Source: Manduca sexta
Lineage: Eukaryota; Arthropoda; Insecta; Lepidoptera; Sphingidae
DNA: 64,000 nucleotides
Direction: 5' to 3'
Assembly: GCF_014839805.1 (NCBI RefSeq)
Contig: NC_051132.1
Span: 3,038,001-3,102,000, forward strand
The notes under the pieces were generated by a model. That model was given only the letters and a program-made list of their open reading frames with translations, was not told the DNA's origin and ran no database searches. Shown here piece by piece: positions 25,301 to 38,700 of the stretch. Every line of letters begins with the position of its first letter. Within the stretch, counting starts at the first letter, position 1. A program made the translations under genes and the position numbers.

Positions 25301-28300
25301 CCAAAATATTTTTTATTAAATTGTCTATCTAGTAGTGACGGTATCGAATTAAATCATGTGTATTTTAGAGATGCTCAGAATCAACAATTTGAGTGGCATT
25401 ATCGTTATGAAATTAACGAAACAATATTATCCTCATTATGAAAAATTTAAACAAAGTAAACATATTGCAGAAGTACATAATATTTTTCCATAATTTTTGA
25501 ATTTCGAATAGTTACTTAGCTTCTAAAATACAATTAGCGCGCCATTTTGTTGGCATTCGGGCGTTAAGGATGTATGTAGTTGATGCATTGTCCGACATTC
25601 GACCGACATGGGTCACGTTATTTTTTTTTATTTTTTTTTTTGTGAGACAGCAACATAAAATCTTAGTTCAAAATTGATATGTACAGAGTGGCTCTAACTT
25701 TTTTAGTTGGTTTATTTATAGTTTAAATTTAATTTGTTTTCTTTGAAGCTATACATTGTAACTGGAAAGACGTTATCTGTATATTTTTTGTTAAAAACAT
25801 TTACATTAGGTTTTAAATTTATTCACAATGTGATAGCAATTTTACAGTTGTTAGAATAATTTGTGTTATTCGAATAAACTGTCAATATATAAAACTAAAT
25901 GAAACTAAGATACCAAATAAAACATGTAAAAACAATAAGGCGGCCTAGGCTGTTTATAGAGTACTAGCTTTTGCTCGCGGTTCCTCTTGCGTGATTTTTT
26001 TCCAGGAACCACTCCTGTATATATCTTCTCGGGATAAAAAACAGTCAATGTCCTTCTCAGGGTCTCGAACAATCTCCGTACCAAATTCAGAGACATAAGT
26101 AATTACATCGCATTTATAAGTATGGACATGCAAAATACCATCCTACATCCTATTATATACAACAGACTAATTCTCATGATCGCCGAGGGATGAAATGATT
26201 TATTTCTTGCCATATTATTAAGACTAGAATTTAATTACAACCGGTTTCATTGTCACCCTACCTTAACAAAGAATCTGCCTTCAAAATGTAGGTAATTACA
26301 CTAAAATACATGCCACTCGATTTATAGGTATCAATTTAAATTACAAATGAATTGTTAAATACAACTTTATTTACCCAAAACAAGTTTTTCAAAAATGGAA
26401 TTTGATTAGGTAATTATAATCTAATTGTAATTCAGAAGTTGTTTAAAATTGTAATGTTTTTGTCTTTATTATCATTCTTCATAAATATTCAATGAACGGA
26501 ACGTAATTTTGTTAAAGGCCTGCCACGAGCAAAAAAATCTTTATAATTAAAATTAAACCTTATTTCAGATTTAATCGCGGTTTTTATATTTTATTTTTAA
26601 TGTCTAACATTCGTGTAAACATAAGAAATTATTTTTATAATTGTAAAATGTAGATAGATATTGTAACTTTGGCTTTTCGAACAACCAACTCCTCAGTACC
26701 CCGCGTGACCATGAAGGCTGCAAAGTCTTCGAAACGTCGGGAGAAAATTATAAAATGTAAGAAACCGCGATAAAATTCGTAAAATGGTTTTATTGAAATT
26801 ACGAATATTTATTTAAATAAAAATTTTTTGGGTCTCTTTTCTCAATTTTACCTACCGTAACTAAAATTAATTTTGTAAGAAATATTTAAAAACACTTCAT
26901 TTTAATTTTAAAATATAAATATTTTAAGTATATTGTCCCACTTGTGGGCATGGACCTCCTCTACTACTGAGAGGGTTTAGGTCTAACTCCACCACGATGG
27001 CCTCGTGGGGGTTCGCAGATTCCCCCACCCTCAAAATTCTTATAGAGAACTTCTCAGATAAGCGGATTTCCTCACGATGTTTCCTTTTACCGTTAAAGCA
27101 AGCGATAATTCACCAAGAATACACACATAACTTATAAAGTCAAATATGCATGCATTTCAGTTTTGAACCTCCATACCTTCCTTTACCGTCCCAAATAGGC
27201 TATCGCCGCTAATTATGATCAATAAAAATTTTAATGTTGTATCATTACTGCGGGAAATCACGAAATTATTAAAATTAATCTTATTAGAAATTAAAATAAT
27301 TATGAATACTTACGATATTTCTCCAACGTACACCAAGTTACTGACTGTTACCATTCCCATGCCCAAGCCGCTTATGATCCTTATGGCATAGACCATAGAG
27401 ATGTTTGTTGTAGTTACTATTAGAATCAGGGATGTTAGATTTAAGAATCCGCCAGCAAAGAGACATGGCTTCCGACCGACGATATTTGATAAGTAACTTG
27501 GTATGTATGGTCCTGGAAAATATTTGTGTTATAATAAATAATAATATTATCAGCCTTGTATTATATACTGTCCCACTGTTGGGCAGGGGCGCCTTACTAA
27601 TAAAAACCTTAGTCCACGAGGCTGGTCTGGGGTAGGCAGATTTTATCCGAATTCCATCGCTACGATATATAATTCCCTTACATAACGTTAGTGTTAACGA
27701 CTGTAGAAAGGCATCTTTACTGCGGCTCCTGAATAATTACATAATGACTAGCTTTTGCTCGCGGTTTCACCCGCCTGAAGGAGTTTTCCGGGATAAAAGT
27801 CCTACTATATATTTTCCCGGGATAAAAAGCAACCTTCCCAGGGTTTTGAATTATCTCCATACCAAATTTCATAAAAATCCGTTCAGTAGATTTGAGAAAA
27901 TCGATAGCATACAGATATAGAGAAAAGGAAACTTCATTTTATAATATATATAGATGTCAAAATACATACCTACTATAGCTCCTATGTATAACAGTGATCC
28001 TATCATAGAGACCTCAAACTCTGTAATGGTGTCGGGGAGCGGGGACTGATTGGGGTCTTGTAGCTTTGGGATGATGGGTGCCGACCATCCCACACTGTAT
28101 CCGTCTATAAACTGTCCTATATTAACTGGAACAAAACACATTAAATTAATCCTTAATCTCACAAAATAGTGTTTTTTTATGTTTGCACGAATGTTGGACA
28201 TCGAAATAAAATTAGTTTTCAGATTTTCTCGCGGTTTTTTGTACTTAATCTTTTCCCGATGTTTTGAAGAGTTTGCAGTGTAGATGCTCACGAGGGGGAC

Positions 28301-28579
28301 CAAGGAATCCGTCATCAAAAAAAAACAAAAATAAAAAAAAAAGGATAAAAAGTTTTTGTCGTCCGAAAAGTCAAAATTACACTATTTACTTTCTCTCACA
28401 CTCTCACAAAATATGGGTCACTTTGCGCGGAGCAAAGCTGACGCTATTTTGAATGGCCTAATAAATTAATATCCACATTTTCCAACTGTGGTAATCATCG
28501 AAATAAATTTAAAATATAAAATTAAAAAATACTTACTACAAGCCACTATAAAGAGTTGAGTTCGAATACGAGAAGGCAT
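22342..28579 (-). CDS. Sugar/trehalose transporter C (Tret1-like), with an extra intron
   Basis: Eight exons: 28579-28537, 28125-27970, 27512-27314, 25019-24829, 24373-24115, 23725-23596, 23219-23108, 22610-22342; 1359 nt, 452 aa. Signatures: GYSVGWSAPIIPKLQDP in exon 2, NIVGRKPCLF in exon 3, SPDIRGILLTS and PESPVYYAIKG in exon 4, LQQLSGVAAC in exon 5, ERAGRRILLL in exon 6, GWLPLVALITYF in exon 7, VGEMFGGNARS and VPETKGRSL in exon 8. Exons 5 and 6 sum to 389 nt, exactly the size of the undivided exon 5 of gene B, so the 389-bp intron 23726-24114 splits an exon that is intact in B and D. All phases close and no stop interrupts the model. By family a 12-TM facilitative sugar carrier; substrate not readable from sequence. 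Confidence 0.9.
22797..23093 (+). repeat. Repeat family 4 copy
   Basis: Forward copy: tggtaggtctcatatgtgag, gccgccaagcagcggtgtgt, cgaacggcaagctcgtctcg and a terminal A run. In the last intron of transporter C. Confidence 0.7.
24527..24772. repeat. Repeat family 3 copy (inverted)
   Basis: Starts gggcgtggcaatgtaatcac and continues gcacccgatggtaagtggag to aggcggatataaaatatatt, the reverse of the copy at 18228. In intron 4 of transporter C. Confidence 0.7.
25052..25242 (+). repeat. Repeat family 4, partial
   Basis: Marks taaccactggacataataag, catctcatgtctcaggatga and gcgaacggcaagctcgtctc with an A-rich end. In intron 3 of transporter C. Confidence 0.65.
26545..26785. repeat. Penelope-associated terminal repeat
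   Basis: Contains gaccatgaaggctgcaaagt followed by cttcgaaacgtcgggagaaa, the reverse of the block next to the Penelope-like element at 62945-63159. Related copies lie near 28190-28320, 35398-35612 and 37065-37165. Confidence 0.6.
26918..27213 (-). repeat. SINE family 1 copy
   Basis: Reverse copy: gtcccacttgtgggcatgga, ttaggtctaactccacca and ttcctcacgatgtttcc, ending at gctatcgccgct (tRNA-like head). In intron 3 of transporter C, next to exon 3. Confidence 0.75.
27536..27645 (-). repeat. SINE family 1, truncated
   Basis: Tail end and first part of the body only (cagccttgtattatatactg, ccttagtccacgaggctgg). In intron 2 of transporter C. Confidence 0.65.
27748..27955 (-). repeat. Short non-autonomous element with GC-rich end
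   Basis: Begins actagcttttgctcgcggtt, the inverted form of a CTAG end, and continues ccgggataaaagtcctacta and atctccataccaaatttcat, ending at tatatatagatg. A related fragment lies at 25962-26100. Probably a short Helitron-like or RTE-derived element. Confidence 0.5.
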
Positions 28580-29810
28580 TTTAATTGATTACACTAATAA
28601 ATAATTAGTTTCAAATTGCATTAATCGTCTGATATTCCGCATGGGCAGAATTAGTGTACGCACAACTGACTAAACGCGATACGGTCTTCGGTTAGCAGGT
28701 AAATTCTTGCTGACATTAACCCTAGAATGCCGACGTATGGTCTATATTACCTTAATATCTAATTAACTTAACATTTTAAAATTAAATGGTCACTCAATCT
28801 TTTCTTACAGTAAAGTATTTATATTTTGGTAAATTCTTGCTGACATTAATCCTAGAATGCCGACGTATGGACTATACTACGTTAATGTCTAATACTTAAC
28901 ATTTAAAAATAAAACTCAACTTTTCTCGCAATAAAATATCCTTATTTTTAGCGAAAATAATTACACTGCACCCACTCCGCTTTTTATTCCTTAAATTCCC
29001 AAAAATACTGTACGATCCCAGCGCTATCTATATAAGAAATCAGATGAAAAATTCCTTTATTTTCTACAAAAGGAAATACCGAGATAAAAGTAGCCTTTGT
29101 GTTAATTCAGTACTCGTTTACCCGTGTGTCAAATTTCACCCACATCCAAATATTTCACAAGCTTTCACAATTATTATAATATTAGTAACAAATAAAATGA
29201 TTATTAACGATAGTGGACGTCCAGTGGACAACTTTGGGCGATAAATTTATTATATTTGTAACACATATATAAAGCACTACATGAAACAAAAACGGTTAAT
29301 ATTTTTGTCAAATATTAATTTTACATTAGCGATTGATAATTATAACACAATATTAGAAACGCATTAGCTAATTTAAAAGTAAATAAAGACAAGGAGGGTT
29401 GATTAGGCCCTGAGTGAACGTACAATATTATAAAACTACGTCCATAAGGGTTAGGTTATACAACTAATGCAAATTTCTGGTTTTAAATATTAGTAACTAA
29501 AAACCAGTTCTTTTATTTGGGCTCGAGTCACGAAGCCAAATAATAAAAAAATATTAACCATACCCATAATTTTTACTGTACTGACTTATAATTTATTAAG
29601 ATAAACATATTTTTGTGACGGTATTTGTGATACTTTTTGCCATAAAATCAAGGCAGTTGATCATTGACAGCCATATCAGTCGGTTTATTTGTGAAAGTAT
29701 ATCTGTTGTAATAGTACTTTTTATTTTATAAAAATCTCTTCAGTTCCTAACATTATAATCATTATTTTTTTTAGTATAAGATAACAGTTCAACAAACAAA
29801 TACGACACGA

Positions 29811-29926
29811 AAATACGTATCGTTCCATTAAGAAGCTTGTGATTGGTCAAGAGACCAACACGTGAGTTACATTTTTGTCTCTAGGCCAATCACAATGAAA
29901 CGATGCCGACTCTCTTATCGTTTTTA
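29811..29926. repeat. Inverted-repeat segment
   Basis: tcgttccattaagaagcttg plus tgattggtcaagagacc is mirrored by gtctctaggccaatcacaat plus gaaacga. Probably a decayed MITE. Confidence 0.5.
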
Positions 29927-30267
29927 GAGGGCTGAGTTTACTAGAGACATGTATGATGCATGATATGTCGCTGGAGGCATTGTATAGAATACCACATTAC
30001 GTATACAGATTGTTGGTAACACAATATCGTATTTTGATACTTAGGCAAGTAAATGTATAAGTTGCCCAAATACAATAGTCACTCTAATCTATACTCCCAA
30101 AATAAATTGTAATAAAATGAGAAATGTCTACATTAGCTGTTTTATAGATAACTGTTAATACTTAAATTTAATTTGAAACATGTAAAACACGCCCTTATTT
30201 CATTAAAATGTTTGTTAGTTGAAACTAGATTACAAGCGTTGCAGCGGCGGGTGAGCGCTAGTCTCTC

Positions 30268-30582
30268 ATAGATAGTTTAGTGGTAATAGATCTCTCTTAA
30301 GTGAGCGGCCGTCTGAGTAGGTACCACTACAATGTCTATGTTTGTCGCTAAGCAGCAGTGTGTAGTCACTTTTGTGTTTCGGTTTGGAAAAAAATTGCAG
30401 CCAGTGTAACTACTGGACATAATAAGACTTAACATCTCATGTGTCAGGATGACGAGCGTAATGGAATACCTAACAATACTTTGGAATTCAAGTTGTTGCA
30501 TGGTGTTTCTATTATTTTTTTGTATCGCTTCCTACCAGACGAACGGTAAGCTCGTCTCGTCATCCAAAGCAATAAAAAAAGA
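30268..30582 (+). repeat. Repeat family 4 copy
   Basis: Contains taggtaccactacaatgtct, aagcagcagtgtgtagtcac, aactactggacataataaga and taagctcgtctcgtcatcc, then an A run. Confidence 0.7.
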
Positions 30583-31687
30583 TAGTGTTTTAGTACAACT
30601 ACTGTCATGTGAGAAACTATATAGCAGCACTGGATAATATTATTATTAAAACACTAGGTATTCTAAACATGACGTGTGAGATGCGATATTAATTTCAGTG
30701 TCAACACTTATGATCATAAAAATGTATCTAGGCCACGGCTATATCTGTTCGACATTGTATCGTAATAGAACAATGAACCCAATTTTTATAAAACTTAATT
30801 GAAATTCAGTAGCAGCCTTAAGGACCCTCTCCGTGTAAAGGGCCTTGAGGAATTCGTTCCATACTTGGCGATACGAGTTACGGGTGGGAATTTGCAATGA
30901 TATAGAAATAATTTCTTTAAAAATTGAAATTTTAGGTTATTTTGAATATTAAAAACTACAAAAATATTTATTTTTCACGCAGGACAATAGTCCTGCTATA
31001 TATTGCCCCTGGATGAAAAGCCTATGCCTTTCCCATAGTCTCAAACTAAGTCAATTCCAAATTTCAGACGACAGACAGACGCGGCGGAGATCTTGGTTTT
31101 ATAATATATAACGACAGAATGAAGTATTTTGTTTCAGATGCAGACAATAATCAGCAGATGGGCCACCTGAAGTTTTTTTTCAAGTATCAGACCCCGCAGT
31201 CGACACCGACGGAAACCTGCGAATGATATACTAGAATCCATTGGCTTAGCAATTGCTGAGACCTTGGAGGAAAGTTGGGAGGGGATAGTTCGGAAAGAAG
31301 TATGGGGAAGGACAAGGAACTATCTTAGGATGGGAGGAAGGGAGAAGGCCAGGAAATGTTCACGAGCCCTGATGTTAGGTCAGTCCGCTATCAACCCACA
31401 ATAAATGTAAAAGAGTAATCGATGCCAACCCTAAATAGAAAAATGATGCTAAGGAAAGGTATAGAGTTCTTTAGGCTTCCAGCTATACATCACCTGATCT
31501 CGGTTTTCTCTCTCTCTATCTCATTAATGTAATATAAGTATTAGTGATGTTTTTATATGATAAATACCTTTGGGTTCGGAATTATTTATTTCTTTATAAT
31601 TATTTTAAGACATAACTTGAACGTCGCAGCCATTTCTCTAAGGATTACTTCTCTCATATTGGCACACACGATAAGACTTAATTCAAA

Positions 31688-31876
31688 GCTGAAAAGTTTG
31701 TTTGTTTGAACGCGCTAATCTTCGGAAGTAATAAATCGATTTTGATTTTTCACTTACAGGAAGCTACATTACTCCGGAGTGCTATAGGCAAATTTTTATT
31801 CCGGGAGAATAAAAAGCATGGGTTTTATCCAGGAATAACTACATCATGCGAGCGAAACTACGAGCAAAAGGTAGTG
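31688..31876 (+). repeat. Helitron-derived chimeric fragment
   Basis: Starts like the Helitron-like 5' end (gctgaaaagtttgtttgttt, gaacgcgctaatcttcgg), but its right part (ccgggagaataaaaagcatg, cgagcaaaaggtag) resembles the element at 27748. Confidence 0.45.
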
Positions 31877-32757
31877 TTTTTATAAAATACAAACAAATTG
31901 GGCCAAAAAAGCCCTCCTTCCATATCTTTCATTAGCTGAACTAGGGTACAATACTTACGCAGAGAATGCTTACATTAGCAAACCTAGGTATAAAAATTTG
32001 TTTATTTTGTATCATGTTACATATTTTGCTGACAATTTTTTTTTCAATGAGTAGTTCATCAGCATCATATGTAGTTTTGTACAAAGTAGATTTTATTACC
32101 GAGCTAGCTTTATTTATTTTTATATTTACAAGAATATCGATTGATGTTATACAAGTGAAAGATGTTTTCGCGATAAATTTGTTTCCTCACGATGTTTTTC
32201 TGTATCGTAACAGTGAACGATAATCGATAAGCAATGTATACCAAACTTTTAAAAGTCAGTTTTTTTTTAAAGCAGGCTAAACCACGGGGAAATCTGCTAA
32301 CGGGATACTAGAATCTTCCGGCCTAGCGACCGCAGAGGCCCGGAGGAGAGCGGAGAAGGAGGGGAAATGAACATTTCCCCTCCTTCTCTTCGTCTTCTCT
32401 TCTCTTCGCGAGCCCTCATAGGCCTAAATGTTAATTTGCAACCATGATATACATATCTGACTATATGCCTAGAGCTGCGACAAATGTTCCTGTGTGTGGG
32501 TGTGCATTCGGAGAAAGTTAGAGATTTGTGATTTGGATTTTAAACCTGCAGACCTTCCCGGCACTGTGTTTCACTTCTAACTAGGGTATCGTACTTTTTC
32601 CTAGTATGTAGGCACCGCCCTGCACTTTTCAGAGTAACTGTAGCCTACTTATGTTACACCAAGGCGTCGTCTATCTGCCAAACTATATATAAATAATGTG
32701 TAAAATTAAATAGAAACAGTCACACTAATTTAGGGTTTGTATTAAATAAAAATTTTA

Positions 32758-35700
32758 TTAGCTCATCATTTCCTGAATCTCATTCAACGTCTTCCCTTTG
32801 GTTTCTGGTATCACAAATAACGTAAACAGGAAGGCGACCACGCAGGACCCTCCGAAGAGCCAGAAGGTAACGTGACCACCCAGTGTGGCCACCATGGAGT
32901 TGAAGCCAGTGGTGAGACCAAAGCCGACGAGCCAAGTGAGAGTGATTGCCAACGCGGATCCGTTAGCTCTGACATTCGCCCTGAACATCTCTCCTACTAT
33001 TGCATTTGGGATTGTTCCGAAACCTAGAAATAAAGCGTTCTATTTAAACTTATTGCCTTATCATCTATCTATGGCCTATGAATATGGGGTAGTTGGATTC
33101 TGTAATCCGTATAACCTTTGTTTATATACACCGTGATTTTATAGTCGTTTTGGAAACGAAATTTTAAATTCTATATCAATAGAGTTTGAAAAAATACCAA
33201 TGTAATTAAATAAATATATTTTTATAAACATTAAAATTAATGTATACGAATATATGAGAACTCGTGGTAATGCAACTTAATCTCACGTACAACTACGATC
33301 ACTACAATCGGTGTCATTCATAACTATAATTGTCTCGACGTTACTATCATCAAATTCGAACTAGTTAAAAATAATATTATTAAAACAATTTTTTAAAATT
33401 ATTAACTGTACAATTAATTCACTACTTTTATTTGGTCCTACAAATTGTTCTAAGTAACCACATATTTAAGTTCCAAAACGACTATAAAATCACGGCGTAT
33501 AGGCCTTAAAATTATATAGGGGTGACGATTACCACGAAATGTCCCATTGCTTTGTGACTAAAAGTTCAAGTTGTAAGTACATAATATTACTACCAGTAAC
33601 CTTATATTTTTGATTATCCCTTATCAATATCTCACCTGCTTCGTAAGAAAAGAAATAGACTATTAAAGCAACTAGAGGCAGCCAGCCAAGGACATCAATA
33701 GCTGGGCTATGTATTGCATCCAAATAAAAATACGCGCCGAGTATACTCTGCAAAAAAAAAACATTGTTGATAAGTTTCATAAACTAGGGATTATTACACG
33801 TTATAAATAAATAAATAAATATACTTTTAGATAACAAAAAAGTACATATTCCTAGGATGATCTTTATCGGGATAAAAGGTAGCCTTATACATGGATGCAG
33901 CTTATAATCTACTAGCTTTTGCCTGCGGCTCCACCCGCGTTATAAAGTTTTTCGGGCTAAAGTTTTCCGTTATAAAAGTCATGCTATATATTTTCGCGGG
34001 AGCCTATGTTCTTCCTAGGGTCTCAAACTGTCTCCATACCAAATTTCATCTTAATACGTTGGGTAGTTTTTGAGTTTAACACGTTTAGGCAGACAGAAAT
34101 TAAATTTTCCCCGTTTTTGTAACATGTTTCATTACTGCTCCGCTCCTATTGGTCATAGCGTGATGATATATAGCCTATAGCATTCCACAAACAAAGGGCT
34201 ATTCAACACAAAAAGATTTTTTCAGTACGAACCGGTAGTTCCTGAGATTAGCCATTACTGCTCCGCTTTTATTGGGTATACCGTGATGATATATAGCCTA
34301 TAGCACTCCACGAACAAAGGGCTATCTAACACAAAAAGATTCTTTTAGTTTGAACCGGTAGTTCCTGAGATTAGCGCGTTCAAACAAACAAACAAACTCT
34401 TCAGCTTTATATAATATAGATTTAGCTGGTAATTTTGATCAAATTTTGTTCAGCGGTATCAGCGTTTAATAGTAGCAAACGTCCAAGCTTCTACACATTT
34501 ATAAACGCTTCATTTATATGATAGTATGATTCAGAAGCAACCAGAAGAAGAACCCATTGCTATAAACTACTTGTATCCAAAAAACGTGCATTCGTCGTAC
34601 GAAGCCGTGACAAAAGCTTGTTATTATATGGAACCAACTTACCAAACTAACAGCACACGCCATTGTAGAGATCAGTAACAGGAACTTCCTGCCAGCTCTC
34701 TCCACAAACACCGGCGCTATGAGACTTGACACCAACCTCGTAACTCCAATTATAATAGTTGCTATATCAGGTCTGATCGAAGAACCAGCCAATTTGAATA
34801 TAGTTGTAGCAAAGAATAGTACTACTGCTACGCCGCTCGTCTGTTGTAATGCTCCTATAGTGAATGTTATTATCAGAGACTTTCTGTTAGATTTGATCGT
34901 GAATATCTCTGTCCAGTCTTTTATTTTGTTGTTATTGACTGCAGATGTTTCGAAGACTTTATCTATATCAGATCCTCGGCCTAGTAGATTAAGGATTTTA
35001 CCTGCCTTTATGTCGTTCTCTAAAATAAAAATAAGAAAGGTTTTAAAAAAATATTCCTTTTAATATTATAGTGTTACATATTGATATCCTATGCATTAAC
35101 GTAGGAATGTGAAAAGAGGAAAGTGACTGCTACTTTCAGCTGAATATTCCACTCGAATTTTGAATTGACGCACCTCATTTTTAAGCAAGTTGCATAAAGG
35201 CTTTGGCTTAATTTTTCGAGTAGCCTTGTCAATCTCTATTAAGGGGCTCAGGGCAAAACATGTTAGAAAAGCCCACACAAATTGTTATAGACTAGAAATT
35301 GAGGTAAGACTGTACTTTACATTCCTTGTTATAAATTATGCCACTAAACGAAATAGGTAACAAAAAAAGCAGATTTAATTTAATTATAGTAATATTAAAA
35401 TACAATTAAAAATTATGATTTCTTATGTTTACGCGAATGTTAAATAATAAAATTAAACTTTTTTTCGGATTTTATAGCGGATTTAATGTTTTAGTTTTCT
35501 CCCGACGTTTCGAAGACTTTGCAGCCTTCGTGGCCAGGGGGGAGTAATGAGGTATTGTTTAACATTAAAACCGCGTTAAAATCCGAGAAATAGTTTAATT
35601 TTAATACCATTAATAATTAAAATAAAATTTTAATAATAATATAATAATATCAGCCCTGTATTATATACTTGCCCACTGCTGAGCACGGGCCTCCTCTACT

Positions 35701-38700
35701 ACTGAGAGGGATTAGGCCTTAGTCTACCACGCTGGCCTAGTGCGGATTGGTAGACGACTTCACACACCTTCGAAGTTCCTATAGAGAACTTCTCAGATGT
35801 GCAGGTTTCCTCACGATGTTTTCCTTCACCGTTAAAGCGAACGATAAATTCACAAAGAATACACACATGATTTTAAAAAAGTCAGAGGTGTGTGCCCTTG
35901 GGATTAGAACCTGCGGACATTCGTCTTGGCAGTCCGTTCCACACCCAACTAGGCTATCGCCGCTTTTAACATAATAATTTTAGGGTTTAAATTTTATGAT
36001 AGTTCATATTTAAATGGAATGATAGTTTTTTCCTTAGTAGTCAAACGAGCAAGCGGTCCGCCTAATGGTAAGCAACATCCGCCACCCATAAACCTTACAA
36101 TGCCAGAGGCTTAGCCAAGCTATTCCCTACCGAAACTGTTCTTTTTTATTGCTTTGATTGACGAGACGAGCTTACCGTTCGCCTGATGGTAAACGATACG
36201 ACGGCCCATAAACAGTAGAAAGACCTTAAATTACAAAGTATTGTTTGGTATTCCACTGCGCTCACCATCCTGAGACATGAGATGTTAAGTCTTATGTCCA
36301 ATAGTTACACTGGCTACTATGTTCTTCAAACCGGAACACAACAATGGCTACATACTACTGCTTGGCTGCAGAAATAGACATTGCAGTGGTACCTATCCAG
36401 GCGGACTCTCACGTGCGAGAAACCTACCACTAGACCCACCACCGTTTTATTTCAGTTTTTAATTACCGCCTAATGTCTACACTCAATAGGCACCACATAA
36501 TCTATCTACTCAAAATATATTTCACCTTTCATAGCATGGTATACTGGAGACTCGGGTATGAAGAATACTCCAATTACATGTATAATACTGATCACCAGGG
36601 CTATGTAGCCAGTAGCTACGTAAGATACATACGGGACCACTGCGTATACCACGAGAGTTCCCGTAATGCCGACAATTGAGGTAGACGTCAATAGAATTCC
36701 ACGAATGTGAGTTGACCTGGAAATCAAATAAATATGAATAGACACAAAATGAATTATGGCTTTTTGGTCCTTAGAATAGTCTGTAATTGGAACACCGTAA
36801 TCTAAAATTTCCGTGTTATTTATTAGTACATAATAATATAATATCTAAGTTAGAAGCTATATATTCATAATTTCTATTCCGTTTTATGAATATAAATTAG
36901 CTTCACATTCCTTACATATAAATATATGAAATACGAAAACCTATAGGAAAGATCTGTCCTTTTTAATTTTAGAATGGAACTTATAAATTGAGACAATGAC
37001 ACCAAAGATGCATCTATAAAGATGCAAATTTTCTTAATTCTCTGTTCTCATTTAAATAAACCTATTTTACGGATTTTATCGCGGTTCTAATATTTTACTT
37101 TTCTCCCGACGTTTCGAAGACTTTGCAGCCTTCATGATCGGGGGGGGGGGTTCAACCGTAAAGTCAGATTTTCTAATTTTTTCTCATTTTCTGTTCTCAT
37201 TTCTTTTAATAGTTACAATAATCGCTGTCAATTTTGCAAAATAATCCTAAAAAAATATTCGTATAGGAGAACTAAACGCCATACTCATTAAGGGACCAGT
37301 CCCATAAATAAAATGTTAAAAACGTAAAATACAAATACCTTAATCGCTTTATAAATCGCCTGTCCCTATTAACAGAGTCGGATCTGCATTTTAGCAACTT
37401 TACAGGAGAGCGCGTCAAAATTTAAATTGCTTATATTTTTTTAAGTATATGTACTAGGTTTATAAAATTTTATAATACATTAATATACGTTTAAGAGCTT
37501 ATGTACATGGCAATTTAATATTATTTTCTCTTTTCTAAATATGTGAAAATTCACAAATTACTTTCATAATGGATCAGGACTCATTGTAATTTGTCGGATC
37601 CGTCATAACCTACAAAGTTACTCGGACAAACTTATTAATTATCTGTTGTAACTGCCACATACATCAGTGTTAATTGTATAACCCAGACAAAATATATGTC
37701 GTATTTAAATTTCATTTTTTAATAAAAGAAAATTTAATTATGATTTTGTTTATACTTGTTCCAAATATGACTACTATTAAAAAAATACTTTAAAAGAACA
37801 CAATTAAGAACTGCCTTACTTCTATAAGCTTAAAATATACATAATAAAAGTCATGAATGTTAAACTGAATTAACCTTATTAAAATCACAAATATTGTATA
37901 ATCACAATTTGGTCAGAAGACTAGATCAATAATATATTTATATATCTTATAATTTTACAATCGAAGTATATTATCAATGTCACTTAATAGTTACATTTCA
38001 TGTCTCACATTGAAGAATCGCTCTTGATAGTGGTACATTATTATATTTTTAATATTTATTCTAAAAAAATATGGTTTTTCTAAATTATTTATATTCATTC
38101 TTGTGTAATAGAAATAAAAACTATCTTACTCTCTAAACAAATAGCTTGCAAAATAAACTATCAGAAAATAAACACAACGTTTTCAAAATCATAACTTTTA
38201 TTAGCTAACAAAGACTTAAAATTAAATATACCGGAAGTTGTCATCTTTTTTACTGTATAAGGTTCACCTTCAACTTTAGCCCAACGAACGAGATAATACC
38301 ATTCTTCTGGTACATAAATGAGCTTTCGAGCGTTAGCACTCTCCATAGAAGAATGAACACTCTCTCTCTTGTTCTGAGTATGACCCTTCTCCAAAAATCT
38401 ATGGATAATTGTCACCCCAAATTCTTTCGCAGCTAGAAGGTGAGAAACTATACAATTCCGGTTCTGCCCAGTGGTTATCAGACCGAAATATAATTACTTT
38501 ACTCCACCATGTGAAGCTTTTCGTTATCTTTGGGAAGTAAATAGCGGAATGTATTTTGCTCACCATGTTTAGTGACCTCAGGTGTTTGTCGGCGTTTCGT
38601 ATTTTCTGAGTATTGAGTGACGAATTGCCATTGCTGTTAACGGTCACTGGTTTTCCAAAAATGATTAAAAACATTAATTCGCTGTCTTTTATAAAGTTTC

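Larger units (their letters stand above)
28580..32757. other. Spacer between transporters C and D
   Basis: No host exon was found. It includes a direct duplication of about 90 bp (around 28708-28760 and 28830-28885, both with ttgctgacattaa and agaatgccgacgtatgg), a folded segment (29811-29926), repeat family 4 (30268-30582), two related repeats at about 31180-31390 and 32280-32425, a Helitron-derived piece (31688-31876) and a short perfect palindrome (32353-32388). Confidence 0.6.
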
